From JAWXUE01 sp044432925 (lineage in GTDB: Bacteria; Bacillota_I; Bacilli_A; Acholeplasmatales; Anaeroplasmataceae), in assembly GCA_044432925.1 (NCBI GenBank), contig JAWXUE010000004.1, positions 1 through 51,614 of the forward strand: a stretch of DNA of 51,614 nucleotides, in the 5' to 3' direction. Numbering within the stretch: position 1 is the stretch's first letter; every line of letters starts with the position of its first letter. Position numbers and translations under genes: made by a program. The notes under the pieces are model-generated. The model did no database searches. It was not told the origin of the DNA and was given only the letters and a program-made list of their open reading frames with translations. This document shows positions 31,955 through 39,510 of this stretch, piece by piece.

Positions 31955-32929
31955 ATGGCAAAAAAATTAAAATTAAATGGCATTGATGAAGAAGTACCAA
32001 TTCTAAACGAAGATGGAAAAATAGATTCAAGCCAATACGAGAGTGGTGTTTCGCAAGAAGAGTTTGACTCACTTAGTAATAGAGTAAGTATTTTAGAGGC
32101 AAGTCCTGAAGATATTGATATGGCAAATCATTATCAAGCGATTATTGATAGTACGAAAAAATGTAATGGTTCTTCCTCAACAGGAGATTTTTTCACAATA
32201 AATGCAGGAGATAATGGATTTGATAAAGATAGCACGAATTGGAATTTCTTAAACTTATTAGATTTTTCTGAAGTTTCTTCTACTTATTTTATGTTTTATA
32301 ATTGTACATCTTTGACAAAAATTGTAATGAAGCGCTTAGGAGTACACACTGCAGGTTACGAATGTGCATATATGTTCTATGGATGTACAAATTTAGAAGA
32401 TGTGGTAATAGAAGATGGTACACCAATAACCCTTGCAAATATGTTCTATGGATGTACAAATTTAAAAAATGTTACTTTAGGGGTAGATACTTCAAGAGTA
32501 TCTAGTGTGAATAGTATGTTTAGAGATTGTGTAAATTTAGAAACACTACCTATGTTTGATACTTCAAACGTTACGGATTGGCTGGGTATGATTTGGGGTT
32601 GTACAAAAATAACTAAATTCCCTGCTTATAATACTTCAAGTGCTACTTCTTTTTTTAGCACGTTCTATGGTTGTACTAGTTTAATAAATATTGAATTACT
32701 TGATGTTAGTAAAAATCCCTCTCTATCAGCCACTTTCAGTAATTGTACTAGTTTAGAAAGCGTTAAATTTGCTTCAAGTAACGTTCCCACAACCTATATT
32801 ACAACATTTACAAATGTACCAAGTGAATGTATTTTCTATGTACCATCGGCTTTATTTGAAGAATGGTCTACTGCTCAATATTGGGCTGATGTGAATGTGG
32901 TTGCTTACGATGAAAGTGAGGTGTTATAA
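31955..32929 (+). CDS. tail fibre/adhesin with BspA-like (DUF285) leucine-rich repeats, 324 aa
   Basis: The N-terminus MAKKLKLNGIDEEVPILNED is shared with the 139-aa protein at 33342. From about residue 105 to 300 there are repeats of MFxxCTxLxxV (MFYNCTSLTKIVM, MFYGCTNLEDVVI, MFYGCTNLKNVTL, MFRDCVNLETLPM and others), the DUF285/BspA-type LRR known from surface proteins. This makes it a likely receptor-binding protein. An unusually G-rich RBS (GGGGGGG) precedes the start. Confidence 0.88.
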   Translation: MAKKLKLNGIDEEVPILNEDGKIDSSQYESGVSQEEFDSLSNRVSILEASPEDIDMANHYQAIIDSTKKCNGSSSTGDFFTINAGDNGFDKDSTNWNFLNLLDFSEVSSTYFMFYNCTSLTKIVMKRLGVHTAGYECAYMFYGCTNLEDVVIEDGTPITLANMFYGCTNLKNVTLGVDTSRVSSVNSMFRDCVNLETLPMFDTSNVTDWLGMIWGCTKITKFPAYNTSSATSFFSTFYGCTSLINIELLDVSKNPSLSATFSNCTSLESVKFASSNVPTTYITTFTNVPSECIFYVPSALFEEWSTAQYWADVNVVAYDESEVL

Positions 32930-33282
32930 TGGATGATTTAGAGTTTGATTTTGAAGAGTTATTTGAAAAAAAAGATTTTGAAGTTTATGCAAAAGTAGTA
33001 AATGGAATTTACAAAGGATATATTGCCACAAGGTTATTTGATTATCAAATACCAATTATGCACTCTAAAATTAGCGAAATTGGAAAGTCAGTTATTTATG
33101 ATGAAAAAACTAATTCATTTATTGAAAATGAGCAATATGTAATTGAACAAGAATTAGATGAATTAAACAAAGATGTGATAAGACATAATCACTATGGTTT
33201 AGAGTGTGCAAACTATGAAGAGAAATGTGCAAGAGGTAAATTCTTAGTTGAAAGATTAAGAGAAATAAAATCACAAGAATAA
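32929..33282 (+). CDS. putative fibre-associated protein, 117 aa
   Basis: It overlaps the LRR gene by one base. The protein is acidic with FDFEELFEKKDFEVYAKVVN, and a C-terminal helix (CANYEEKCARGKFLVERLRE). Its place between fibre genes suggests a fibre chaperone or a small virion part; the family is not recognised. Confidence 0.6.
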   Translation: MDDLEFDFEELFEKKDFEVYAKVVNGIYKGYIATRLFDYQIPIMHSKISEIGKSVIYDEKTNSFIENEQYVIEQELDELNKDVIRHNHYGLECANYEEKCARGKFLVERLREIKSQE

Positions 33283-33297
33283 AAAAATAAAAGTAAG

Positions 33298-33332
33298 GGG
33301 TTGAAAAATACCCTTTACAAATTATTGAAAGG
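33298..33332 (+). repeat. 35-bp direct repeat, copy 1 (fibre locus)
   Basis: It begins GGGTTGAAAAATACCCTTTA and is identical over 35 bp to 33986-34020. It contains an AAGGG/CCCTT hairpin. Confidence 0.85.
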
Positions 33333-33341
33333 AAAGTTAAA

Positions 33342-33761
33342 ATGGCAAAAAAATTAAAAATGACAATGGAAGATGGCTCAATTCAAGAAGCCCCATTATT
33401 AAATGATAGTAATAAGATTGATAGTGAGTTATTACCAGATAGTGGAGGTTCAAGTGCTATTGATGTTGAAGATTTAAGTAGTGAATTGGGTGAATGTGAT
33501 GGTTTAACTTCTAAAAAATTATATAGAGTTGGTAATGTTTATTATTTTTATGGTTATAGCAACTTAAACTTAGAGGCTGGTTTATACAACTATCCTGATT
33601 TTATACCTAGTCAATATTTATTAGCGAATGTTTGTGGAGTATTAGTAGGTACTAATGGTGAAACATATGGTACTTGTCTTTTGACTAATGATATTTTTAA
33701 TATGTCTATTACTGCTAGAAGTTATTTTAGATTATCTATGACTTGGATAGGAGGTAAGTAA
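33342..33761 (+). CDS. tail fibre variant protein, 139 aa
   Basis: The first 30 residues (MAKKLKMTMEDGSIQEAPLL) match the N-terminus of the LRR fibre, while the rest is a different beta-rich tip (GLYNYPDFIPSQYLLANVCG). It may be an alternative or accessory receptor-binding tip. RBS GAAAGGAAAG lies upstream. Confidence 0.7.
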   Translation: MAKKLKMTMEDGSIQEAPLLNDSNKIDSELLPDSGGSSAIDVEDLSSELGECDGLTSKKLYRVGNVYYFYGYSNLNLEAGLYNYPDFIPSQYLLANVCGVLVGTNGETYGTCLLTNDIFNMSITARSYFRLSMTWIGGK

Positions 33762-33764
33762 TTA

Positions 33765-33974
33765 ATGGAAAACTTAACAAAAGAAGAATTAGAAATATTA
33801 GACTTAAAACATAAAAGGGAATATATTTGTTTCCCAATAATTAATAGAGGTCAATTTTGGTACAACACTTTAACTGATACTCAAAAAATGGAATTACAAA
33901 AATGGTATGATAATTGGTTAAATGTTACTGAAACAAAAGTAATACCAACTAAACCTACTTGGTTAGAAGAATAG
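33765..33974 (+). CDS. small fibre-associated/tail chaperone-like protein, 69 aa
   Basis: The sequence ends WLNVTETKVIPTKPTWLEE after LTDTQKMELQKWYDNW. That Trp/Pro-rich end is typical of short phage fibre-assembly proteins. It begins three bases after the fibre variant. Confidence 0.6.
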   Translation: MENLTKEELEILDLKHKREYICFPIINRGQFWYNTLTDTQKMELQKWYDNWLNVTETKVIPTKPTWLEE

Positions 33975-33985
33975 CAATTTTATAA

Positions 33986-34020
33986 GGGTTGAAAAATACC
34001 CTTTACAAATTATTGAAAGG
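33986..34020 (+). repeat. 35-bp direct repeat, copy 2 (fibre locus)
   Basis: Identical to 33298-33332. It is followed by a 21-codon remnant instead of a full fibre gene. Confidence 0.85.
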
Positions 34021-34021
34021 T

Positions 34022-34087
34022 ATGCAAGAGCAACAAGAACAAATTAAGGAATTAACAGCTAAAGTTGAGGCTTTATCTATTAAATAA
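34022..34087 (+). CDS. 21-aa helical peptide (fibre remnant)
   Basis: MQEQQEQIKELTAKVEALSI plus K reads like the terminal coiled coil of a tail protein. It directly follows the second 35-bp repeat. It is probably a leftover of a deleted or duplicated fibre cassette, though a small XkdX-like product is possible. Confidence 0.4.
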   Translation: MQEQQEQIKELTAKVEALSIK

Positions 34088-34104
34088 ACAAGGGAGTGAG
34101 ATAA

Positions 34105-34458
34105 ATGGAAGAACTAGTAGGAGATATAATAGTCCCAAGAAGAAGATTTGCTTTAAGGATAGGAGATAGACTTCCCAAGCCACTAAGAGTGCTATATTAC
34201 GCAGTTTTATTCCTTACCCTTATTTATATGCTATTTGTGGTTACAAAGGGCTTGTTGGACATTATACAACGTTTTGGAGCATTTTTCTTTGATAAGAGAA
34301 ACTACTATACATTTGTATTTTGTATTTTTGGACTTGCAATAGGTACTTTTATAGTAGCACAATTTTTCTTAGGGTTAGATCCAATAGGAGCAATCATTGA
34401 TTTTTTCAATGGTATTATACAAACTATTAAAGATACTATAATAGAATGGGTTTCATAA
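34105..34458 (+). CDS. membrane protein, holin candidate, 117 aa
   Basis: Two hydrophobic helices (about 30-50 and 70-92) are followed by an amphipathic C-terminal helix (DFFNGIIQTIKDTIIEWVS). Position at the end of the fibre cluster is a usual place for holins. No endolysin follows, so the lysis role is uncertain. Confidence 0.5.
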   Translation: MEELVGDIIVPRRRFALRIGDRLPKPLRVLYYAVLFLTLIYMLFVVTKGLLDIIQRFGAFFFDKRNYYTFVFCIFGLAIGTFIVAQFFLGLDPIGAIIDFFNGIIQTIKDTIIEWVS

Positions 34459-34464
34459 AAAATT

Positions 34465-34496
34465 AAGAGTGATTAATTTCACTCTTTATTTTTTTG
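34465..34496 (+). terminator. rho-independent terminator
   Basis: AAGAGTGA and TCACTCTT form an 8-bp stem with loop TTAATT, followed by ATTTTTTT. Confidence 0.9.
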
Positions 34497-34582
34497 TATA
34501 TGTATGTTAAAATACTTTATAGATATAATACTAATAATTAGTTAATAGATATTATAAATATATATATAGGAGAGTGAGTTTT

Positions 34583-35257
34583 ATGGCAATTGAAAATACA
34601 AATGATGATAATAAAAATGTTAGTACGATAGGTGAAGATGGTCGTGTGGATCATGATGATTTAGAAGATGTAATAATACCTACAACCCCTGATGAAACTG
34701 TATTTGTTGATGAAGAGGGTACTGATTTAAATAAGTACAAGTTAATAAGAGAAGATGGTACTATTGAAGATGTTAAATTAGTAAGAGATACTAGTGGTGT
34801 TACTAAAGAGGGAACAACGTTAAATGCAGCAAAAATGAATAGGTTAGTTTCGAGTATTAATTCTAAAAATAAATGTTATTGGGAAACTATTGTGGATACT
34901 ACAAGAACATTAGCAAGTATTTCTAATGGTAGTTCTGAAGGAATTCCGAATAGAGAAAAATACACTCAATTTTTTATTGAAATAGGATTTGTTACAAACT
35001 CAACAACTTCTATACGACAATTATTTTCTCAATTAATTCCTAACGTTAGTTTTACTGATGGGAAGTATTGTTATGGTGCATACATTCAGGATGGAGTGTC
35101 GTCGTATATACCCTATTATAGTACATTTAATTTTTCAAGCGAAACATCTTCAGCCCTCTGGTGGTCTTTTTACCCTGTAGGTCATTCTACCTATATTGGT
35201 AATTACGGTCGATATGGAGTAACAGTTAAAGTTTTTGGGTTTGTAGAAGAGGAATAA
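34583..35257 (+). CDS. separate tail fibre/adhesin-like protein, 224 aa
   Basis: ATG 34583 follows GGAGAGTGAG. The N-terminal half (GEDGRVDHDDLEDVIIPTTP, then IEDVKLVRDTSGVTKEGTTL) resembles fibre anchor segments. The C-terminal half is a Tyr/Ser-rich beta domain (YCYGAYIQDGVSSYIPYYST). It is its own transcription unit between two terminators, which suggests independent regulation or later acquisition. Confidence 0.65.
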   Translation: MAIENTNDDNKNVSTIGEDGRVDHDDLEDVIIPTTPDETVFVDEEGTDLNKYKLIREDGTIEDVKLVRDTSGVTKEGTTLNAAKMNRLVSSINSKNKCYWETIVDTTRTLASISNGSSEGIPNREKYTQFFIEIGFVTNSTTSIRQLFSQLIPNVSFTDGKYCYGAYIQDGVSSYIPYYSTFNFSSETSSALWWSFYPVGHSTYIGNYGRYGVTVKVFGFVEEE

Positions 35258-35280
35258 AGAGATTAATTCTCTTTTTTTCT
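35257..35280 (+). terminator. rho-independent terminator
   Basis: AAGAGA and TCTCTT form a 6-bp stem overlapping the stop codon, then a T run. Confidence 0.75.
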
Positions 35281-35293
35281 TTATATTCTCATA

Positions 35294-35322
35294 TTGAATA
35301 TATATATTATATATGTTAAAAT
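35294..35322 (+). promoter_or_regulatory. promoter with extended -10
   Basis: TTGAAT (35294-35299) and TAAAAT (35317-35322) are 17 bp apart; TGT precedes the -10. A long leader follows. Confidence 0.65.
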
Positions 35323-35367
35323 ATTAATGTTAGATATTATTATATACATATTTATTTAACAAAGGGC

Positions 35368-35418
35368 AGTTTTCATTTGATAATATTTCTCGCTTGTTCT
35401 ATTTGAAAGTCGAAAACT
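35368..35418 (+). promoter_or_regulatory. leader hairpin (long-range stem)
   Basis: AGTTTTC (35368-35374) pairs with GAAAACT (35412-35418) around a 37-nt loop in the 140-nt leader of the next membrane-protein gene. Confidence 0.4.
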
Positions 35419-35475
35419 AAACATTATGTTTTACAACACCTTTATATTAATTTCAAAGTTAAGGAGGTGGTTATC

Positions 35476-36288
35476 GTGAGTGTAACACACGAATGCAAAA
35501 ATTTTTTCAAGCGATATGGCGAGTTAATAATTTTACTATCCATTTCAATTGGTATATCTTTTTATCTCAAATGGGATAGTACAAGGATGGCTACAATTTA
35601 TACTTTCTTATGGATGACTTCTTCTATTATCGGTTTTGGAAAGATTATTAAAGTTATGGTTGCTCAAAAGAAACCTAAAAACTTTGATGAAGATAAGAAA
35701 ACTGAAAGAACGCCTACTGAAAAAATCATTAGGATTGCAAGTCGAAATTTTAGAGTATCAGGAAACGCACTTAACCCAACTGGCTTGGGGGAAGAAATTG
35801 CTAGAATTATAATTAATATTTATGGGAGGATTAAAAAGGTTATGTTAGAAAAATTAAAATCAGTATCAAAAACACAATGGATTTCATTAGCAGTATTTTT
35901 ACTTGGTATGGGATTCACTATTGCAATTATCTTTATTCCATCAATTGCTAAATACGAAAACTTACTAGAAATGGTAATTGCTCTTACTTTAGGATCAGGG
36001 TTTGTTGGTATTTTCAAAAGTGGTGCAGCAGTAATTGCTCCATCTGAAGAAGAAATTGCAAAAGAAAATGATGAAAAAGAGAGAAAATGCAAACAAGAAT
36101 CATTAAGCCAAAAACTTATCAAGTTAGATGAGTTATATGCTGTTGTACTTGAAGCTAAAGCAAATGAAGATTTAAAACCTTTAACTGCTGAACAAGTAGC
36201 TGAATATTCTACTTATTTATCTACAAAAGGAAAACTAGAAGCACAAATCGCTGAATTAGAAGTAGTTACTGAACAAGTAGTTGCCTAA
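35476..36288 (+). CDS. multi-pass membrane protein, 270 aa
   Basis: GTG 35476 is eight bases from AAGGAGG. Four hydrophobic helices are predicted: two near the N-terminus (LIILLSISIGISFYLKW and MATIYTFLWMTSSIIGFG) and two in the middle (SLAVFLLGMGFTIAIIFIPS and MVIALTLGSGFVGIFKSG). A charged coiled C-terminal tail of about 75 residues follows. I do not recognise the family. A lysis or envelope role is possible. Confidence 0.65.
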   Translation: MSVTHECKNFFKRYGELIILLSISIGISFYLKWDSTRMATIYTFLWMTSSIIGFGKIIKVMVAQKKPKNFDEDKKTERTPTEKIIRIASRNFRVSGNALNPTGLGEEIARIIINIYGRIKKVMLEKLKSVSKTQWISLAVFLLGMGFTIAIIFIPSIAKYENLLEMVIALTLGSGFVGIFKSGAAVIAPSEEEIAKENDEKERKCKQESLSQKLIKLDELYAVVLEAKANEDLKPLTAEQVAEYSTYLSTKGKLEAQIAELEVVTEQVVA

Positions 36289-36311
36289 AATTATGGTAAG
36301 TGTTACAATAT

Positions 36312-36350
36312 AAGTGTAGGGGGTAAAACCCTTACACTTGTTTTCTTTTA
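36312..36350 (+). terminator. rho-independent terminator
   Basis: AAGTGTAGGG pairs with CCCTTACACTT (one bulged A), followed by GTTTTCTTTT. Confidence 0.85.
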
Positions 36351-36365
36351 TGGGGGAGATAAAAT

Positions 36366-36944
36366 ATGAAAGCAGATTATAAGAAGTTGTTGATAGCAAG
36401 TTGTTTTACTTTGATAGTGTTTTATTTGTTTGTCATAATAACTGGAAGAACATTAATTATGAGTACGGAATATGAAAACTTTGAAAGATTTTGCGATTGG
36501 GTAGATAGCAATTTAGTGTTCAAGTATGTGATAATGTTTATAACATATTACTTTAATTGGGTATTTGCATTCTATACAATTCATAAATGTAAGTTATTTG
36601 GTTATAAGCCTATTAGATTCACGTTATTTATATTTGCATTTTGGTTATTGAAATTATTGTTTGTTAATTATCAATTTGATAATTGCATAGACTTTATAGT
36701 ATTTGGTGGTTTGATACTATCGCATATTAAACGTTGGAAGTTAGGTTTGATTACTTGTTTATATACTTTAGGAGTAGTTATTTTAACTTCAACTATTAAA
36801 GGAGTTTTTGTTATAGGGTTAAATCCTATGGAATTATCAACCTTAGAGGGGTTAGTATTTATGTTAGATAATATATTGATGAGCATTATTTTATATTTAT
36901 ATATAATGAATAGAGAAAGGAGTATTGTGAATGAAAAAACTTAA
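36366..36944 (+). CDS. five-helix membrane protein of the AgrB-like locus, 192 aa
   Basis: At least five hydrophobic helices cover almost the whole protein (for example LLIASCFTLIVFYLFVIITG, FKYVIMFITYYFNWVFAFYT, LGLITCLYTLGVVILTSTIK). It lacks a kinase domain. It is the first gene of a three-gene unit with a 49-aa peptide gene and an AgrB-like gene, each overlapping the next. It could be a transporter, an immunity protein or a kinase-less sensor; I cannot assign a family. Confidence 0.65.
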   Translation: MKADYKKLLIASCFTLIVFYLFVIITGRTLIMSTEYENFERFCDWVDSNLVFKYVIMFITYYFNWVFAFYTIHKCKLFGYKPIRFTLFIFAFWLLKLLFVNYQFDNCIDFIVFGGLILSHIKRWKLGLITCLYTLGVVILTSTIKGVFVIGLNPMELSTLEGLVFMLDNILMSIILYLYIMNRERSIVNEKT

Positions 36945-37080
36945 TTTATTTGTAGGTTGTTATACTTGGGGAATTTTCTTCAACGAAGATAAAAAATTAT
37001 CTAAAGTTGGTAAAATAGTTTTAGGAGTTGCTGCATTAGCTGTTGTAGCGACAATTGTTACATTGGTTATTGTTTTATAA
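36931..37080 (+). CDS. 49-aa peptide with C-terminal membrane helix
   Basis: AAAGGAG at 36916-36922 gives a good start. The N-terminal 15 residues, MKKLNLFVGCYTWGIFF, carry one Cys before hydrophobic residues and are followed by a charged NEDKKLSK. A strong hydrophobic helix (VGKIVLGVAALAVVATIVTL) ends the peptide. It overlaps its neighbours by 14 and one bases. It may be a substrate peptide for the AgrB-like protein downstream, a tail-anchored toxin-like peptide or a bacteriocin-like precursor. Confidence 0.6.
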   Translation: MKKLNLFVGCYTWGIFFNEDKKLSKVGKIVLGVAALAVVATIVTLVIVL

Positions 37081-37613
37081 TGAAAGAAAAGTTTTGGGAT
37101 TTATATACAGATATTTGTTTCGGAATTGTTACAATAGGTACAATTTTAATAGTAGCTTATCTATTAAATAGAGTTTATGAGGCTTTTATAATTGTCATTG
37201 CATTTCACTTTTTTAGAAATGGTAGCACTGAAACGTATCATGCTAGTACAATGATAAGGTGTTGGGTTGTTTCCAATACCACTTTCTTATTATTATCAAA
37301 ATTAACTAGCGATATTCACACTTCAATAATAATTCATATTTTATTAGCATTTATTTTGAATATTGTTATGTATCACATTTGGAATTACCTTAGATATATT
37401 AAACCTACCAAAAAATTTAGAACGAATGAGGATGTTTATATCTATTGTCAAATTCACAATTTAGATGATACTTTTGAAAAGCGTATGTTCCTTAGATTTA
37501 TAGAAAAGAAAAAGATTAAAGAAATTGCAGATATTGAATGTGTAGAAGTGGCTTCAATAGAGCAATGGTTTAGAAGATTAAAAATTAAACACAATATAAA
37601 GAGAGAATATTAA
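37080..37613 (+). CDS. AgrB-like membrane protein with C-terminal sigma-type HTH, 177 aa
   Basis: Four hydrophobic helices lie in residues 10-125. After the second, RNGSTETYHASTMIRC places His54 and Cys61 seven apart, preceded by an Arg, the same spacing as the catalytic His and Cys of AgrB peptide proteases (HA-x5-C). Residues about 125-175 are soluble: LDDTFEKRMFLRFIEKKKIK then EIADIECVEVASIEQWFRRL, which resembles a sigma-70 region 4 HTH. A fusion of membrane peptidase and DNA-binding domain is unusual. The call depends on this motif and needs structure comparison. Confidence 0.55.
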   Translation: MKEKFWDLYTDICFGIVTIGTILIVAYLLNRVYEAFIIVIAFHFFRNGSTETYHASTMIRCWVVSNTTFLLLSKLTSDIHTSIIIHILLAFILNIVMYHIWNYLRYIKPTKKFRTNEDVYIYCQIHNLDDTFEKRMFLRFIEKKKIKEIADIECVEVASIEQWFRRLKIKHNIKREY

Positions 37614-37629
37614 TTTATTCTCTTTTTTT
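37602..37629 (+). terminator. rho-independent terminator
   Basis: AGAGAATA and TATTCTCT form an 8-bp stem around TTAATT, overlapping the stop codon, then seven T residues. Confidence 0.9.
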
Positions 37630-37674
37630 ATTTTGTAGGGGATATGTAGGGTAATTTTATTATGCTTTCACTAC

Positions 37675-37680
37675 TATAAT
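37675..37680 (+). promoter_or_regulatory. TATAAT -10 of the Gly-rich protein gene
   Basis: A perfect TATAAT lies six bases before a strong inverted repeat. No good -35 is visible, so an activator may be needed. Confidence 0.5.
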
Positions 37681-37681
37681 G

Positions 37682-37763
37682 TTAGTGTAAAGGCAAGAGT
37701 TAGAACGTTAGAAGTATTATTTAATTAAAAGCCTTTACAACTTTAAAAATTGAATAACACTAA
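37682..37763 (+). promoter_or_regulatory. structured leader RNA
   Basis: TGTAAAGGC (37686-37694) pairs perfectly with GCCTTTACA (37731-37739). An alternative outer pairing TTAGTG/CACTAA (37682-37687 with 37758-37763) shares bases with it. The 36-nt loop contains two GTTAGAA words. It occupies the transcript start and precedes the RBS by about 50 nt. Confidence 0.5.
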
Positions 37764-37819
37764 TAACAGTTTTATCTCTTTCAACCTTTGCAATAAAAAC
37801 TTTAAAGGAGGAATTGCAT

Positions 37820-38446
37820 ATGAGATTTGAAGATTTAAAACCAGGAAGTAAAGTAGCAGGTGGAGGGACAACAGGTTTAGGTATCATTGGTACTGCACTT
37901 GGAGGAATTGCATTAGCAAACCAATCAAATGGTGGTTGTGGAAACAACGGTGGTATCTTAGGAGGTATCTTTGGTGGACATAATGATTGTCATTTAGAAA
38001 CTAAAGAAGCATCTCATTTAAGAGAACAAGTTGCTATCCTAGCATCTGAAAGATATGCTGACCATATTGGTTTATCAGTTTACAATGAAGTTGTTAAAAA
38101 TGATAAAGAAGTGATTAATTATATTAATCATAAATTTGAAGTTTTAACTGACCGAGTTGCATCAAATGATAAATTAGCATTTATTGAATTAGCAAGATTA
38201 GATAAAGAAACTGCTCTAAACAAACAAGCAAACGAATTTACATTCGCTTTAACTAATAAAGAAATTCAATCAGTTGCTAAAGATTCTCAATATCAAGATG
38301 TTATTTTAAATAACAAAATTGATTGTAATGCTGAAAGAATCCGTTGCTATGTAGATGGAACATTTGTACCAGGAAACTTAGTAATGCCTTTATCAAGCAT
38401 TTGCCCACAAGCAATGCCATTATATTCAGATACTGAAACTAAATAA
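37820..38446 (+). CDS. Gly-rich conserved phage protein, 208 aa
   Basis: ATG 37820 follows AAAGGAGGAA. The N-terminal 60 residues are Gly-rich (GGGTTGLGIIGTALGGIALA and GGCGNNGGILGGIFGGHNDC), which could form a membrane-active or packing segment. The remaining part is helical (VYNEVVKNDKEVINYINHKF) with Cys pairs near the end. Such proteins recur in phages of gut Bacillota without a known role. A strong RBS and its own promoter suggest high expression. Confidence 0.6.
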   Translation: MRFEDLKPGSKVAGGGTTGLGIIGTALGGIALANQSNGGCGNNGGILGGIFGGHNDCHLETKEASHLREQVAILASERYADHIGLSVYNEVVKNDKEVINYINHKFEVLTDRVASNDKLAFIELARLDKETALNKQANEFTFALTNKEIQSVAKDSQYQDVILNNKIDCNAERIRCYVDGTFVPGNLVMPLSSICPQAMPLYSDTETK

Positions 38447-38477
38447 TATCTAATATAACTTCCCTATAAAAAAATCT

Positions 38478-38515
38478 AGTGTTATTTAATTAAGTTTAAA
38501 TAGCACTATTTTTAT
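38478..38515 (+). terminator. rho-independent terminator
   Basis: AGTGTTATTT pairs with AAATAGCACT (one T-G pair), followed by ATTTTTATT. Confidence 0.8.
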
Positions 38516-38535
38516 TATTAAAAGGAGGAATTAAA

Positions 38536-38982
38536 ATGAATTATAGAACACCATATCAAACAACAATGGAAGATTTAAGAAAGAAACATGAAGCCGATAT
38601 TAGATTAGAGCAGCAACAAAAGCCACAAGACTTTAGCGACTATAATCAACTTTATGATTTTGTTAAAGCAAACCCTGATAATGCTAAATGGCAATGGGTT
38701 GAGAAACAAGAGGAAGTAGTTAAGGCAAATGTAGAAATTAATACACTATTTGTCGCTTGGCTATTAGAGAAACACAAAGTTGATTTTGCTAAGTTTGTAA
38801 AAGATAGTGGTTATCCACACATTAAAAATTATTGCAATATCGCCATTGAAAAATCTAAGGAGTATAAAACACCTGAAGATATATTTAAAGCCGATAGAGA
38901 TAAATATGAGAGCCGTATAAATGATTTAGAAAGTAAACTTACTGATATTATATCAAACAAAGAGAAAGAGGTGCTAGTATGA
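38536..38982 (+). CDS. hypothetical protein, 148 aa
   Basis: RBS AAAGGAGGAA precedes the ATG. The protein is helical and charged (AWLLEKHKVDFAKFVKDSGY), with a C-terminal coiled coil (DKYESRINDLESKLTDIISN). The stop overlaps the next gene. Function is unknown; it may be a late structural or regulatory protein. Confidence 0.65.
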   Translation: MNYRTPYQTTMEDLRKKHEADIRLEQQQKPQDFSDYNQLYDFVKANPDNAKWQWVEKQEEVVKANVEINTLFVAWLLEKHKVDFAKFVKDSGYPHIKNYCNIAIEKSKEYKTPEDIFKADRDKYESRINDLESKLTDIISNKEKEVLV

Positions 38983-39281
38983 TACTAAACGAATTACAAC
39001 AAAGTGAATTTATCGCTTTTGAAAGTTACATAAAGGAATTTGCTAATTCAAAAGGTTTTGGACTTATGCTTAAACTTCCTTATGTTGATAAAAAAATAGA
39101 AACATTTGAAAATTATTTAGAGATGTTTATGAGAGAGAATGGCTACATTGATGGAAGATCATTAAGTGAGGCATTAGATGGTATAAGACCTGAAGTTTCA
39201 AATTGGGTTAATTTTCCTAGAAATGATTTTAGAATGGTTGATTTAGCAAAAGAATTAACTATTGCTCTCTTTGGAGGTTGA
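38979..39281 (+). CDS. hypothetical protein, 100 aa
   Basis: This helical soluble protein (MILNELQQSEFIAFESYIKE) is coupled to the preceding gene by an ATGA overlap. No motif was recognised. Confidence 0.65.
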   Translation: MILNELQQSEFIAFESYIKEFANSKGFGLMLKLPYVDKKIETFENYLEMFMRENGYIDGRSLSEALDGIRPEVSNWVNFPRNDFRMVDLAKELTIALFGG

Positions 39282-39285
39282 TAAT

Positions 39286-39510
39286 ATGAGTTGTAGAAAA
39301 AACAATTATGGCTGTTTTTATAATTGGCTAGGTGCTAATTTTAGAAATGTATATGATGATTTAGATAAATTACAAGAAAGTACAAATGTAAGAATGTCTA
39401 AATTAAATAAAAGAATCAATGCTAGTAATAAAAGAATTAGAGTATTAGAAAGTAAAGTTGAAAGACTAGAACAATTATTGGAGGAAAAAGAAAATGATGG
39501 AACAAATTAA
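39286..39510 (+). CDS. coiled-coil protein, 74 aa
   Basis: ATG 39286 follows GGAGG. A Cys-containing N-terminus (MSCRKNNYGCFYNW) is followed by a long coiled coil (MSKLNKRINASNKRIRVLES and VERLEQLLEEKEND). The domain order resembles short trimeric adaptor or spanin-like proteins, but no membrane helix is visible. It overlaps the next gene. Confidence 0.6.
   Translation: MSCRKNNYGCFYNWLGANFRNVYDDLDKLQESTNVRMSKLNKRINASNKRIRVLESKVERLEQLLEEKENDGTN

Noticed and set aside
33298..33332. A terminator at the AAGGG/CCCTT hairpin in the fibre locus
   Set aside because: The stem is short and not followed by a T run. It is better seen as part of a 35-bp repeat.
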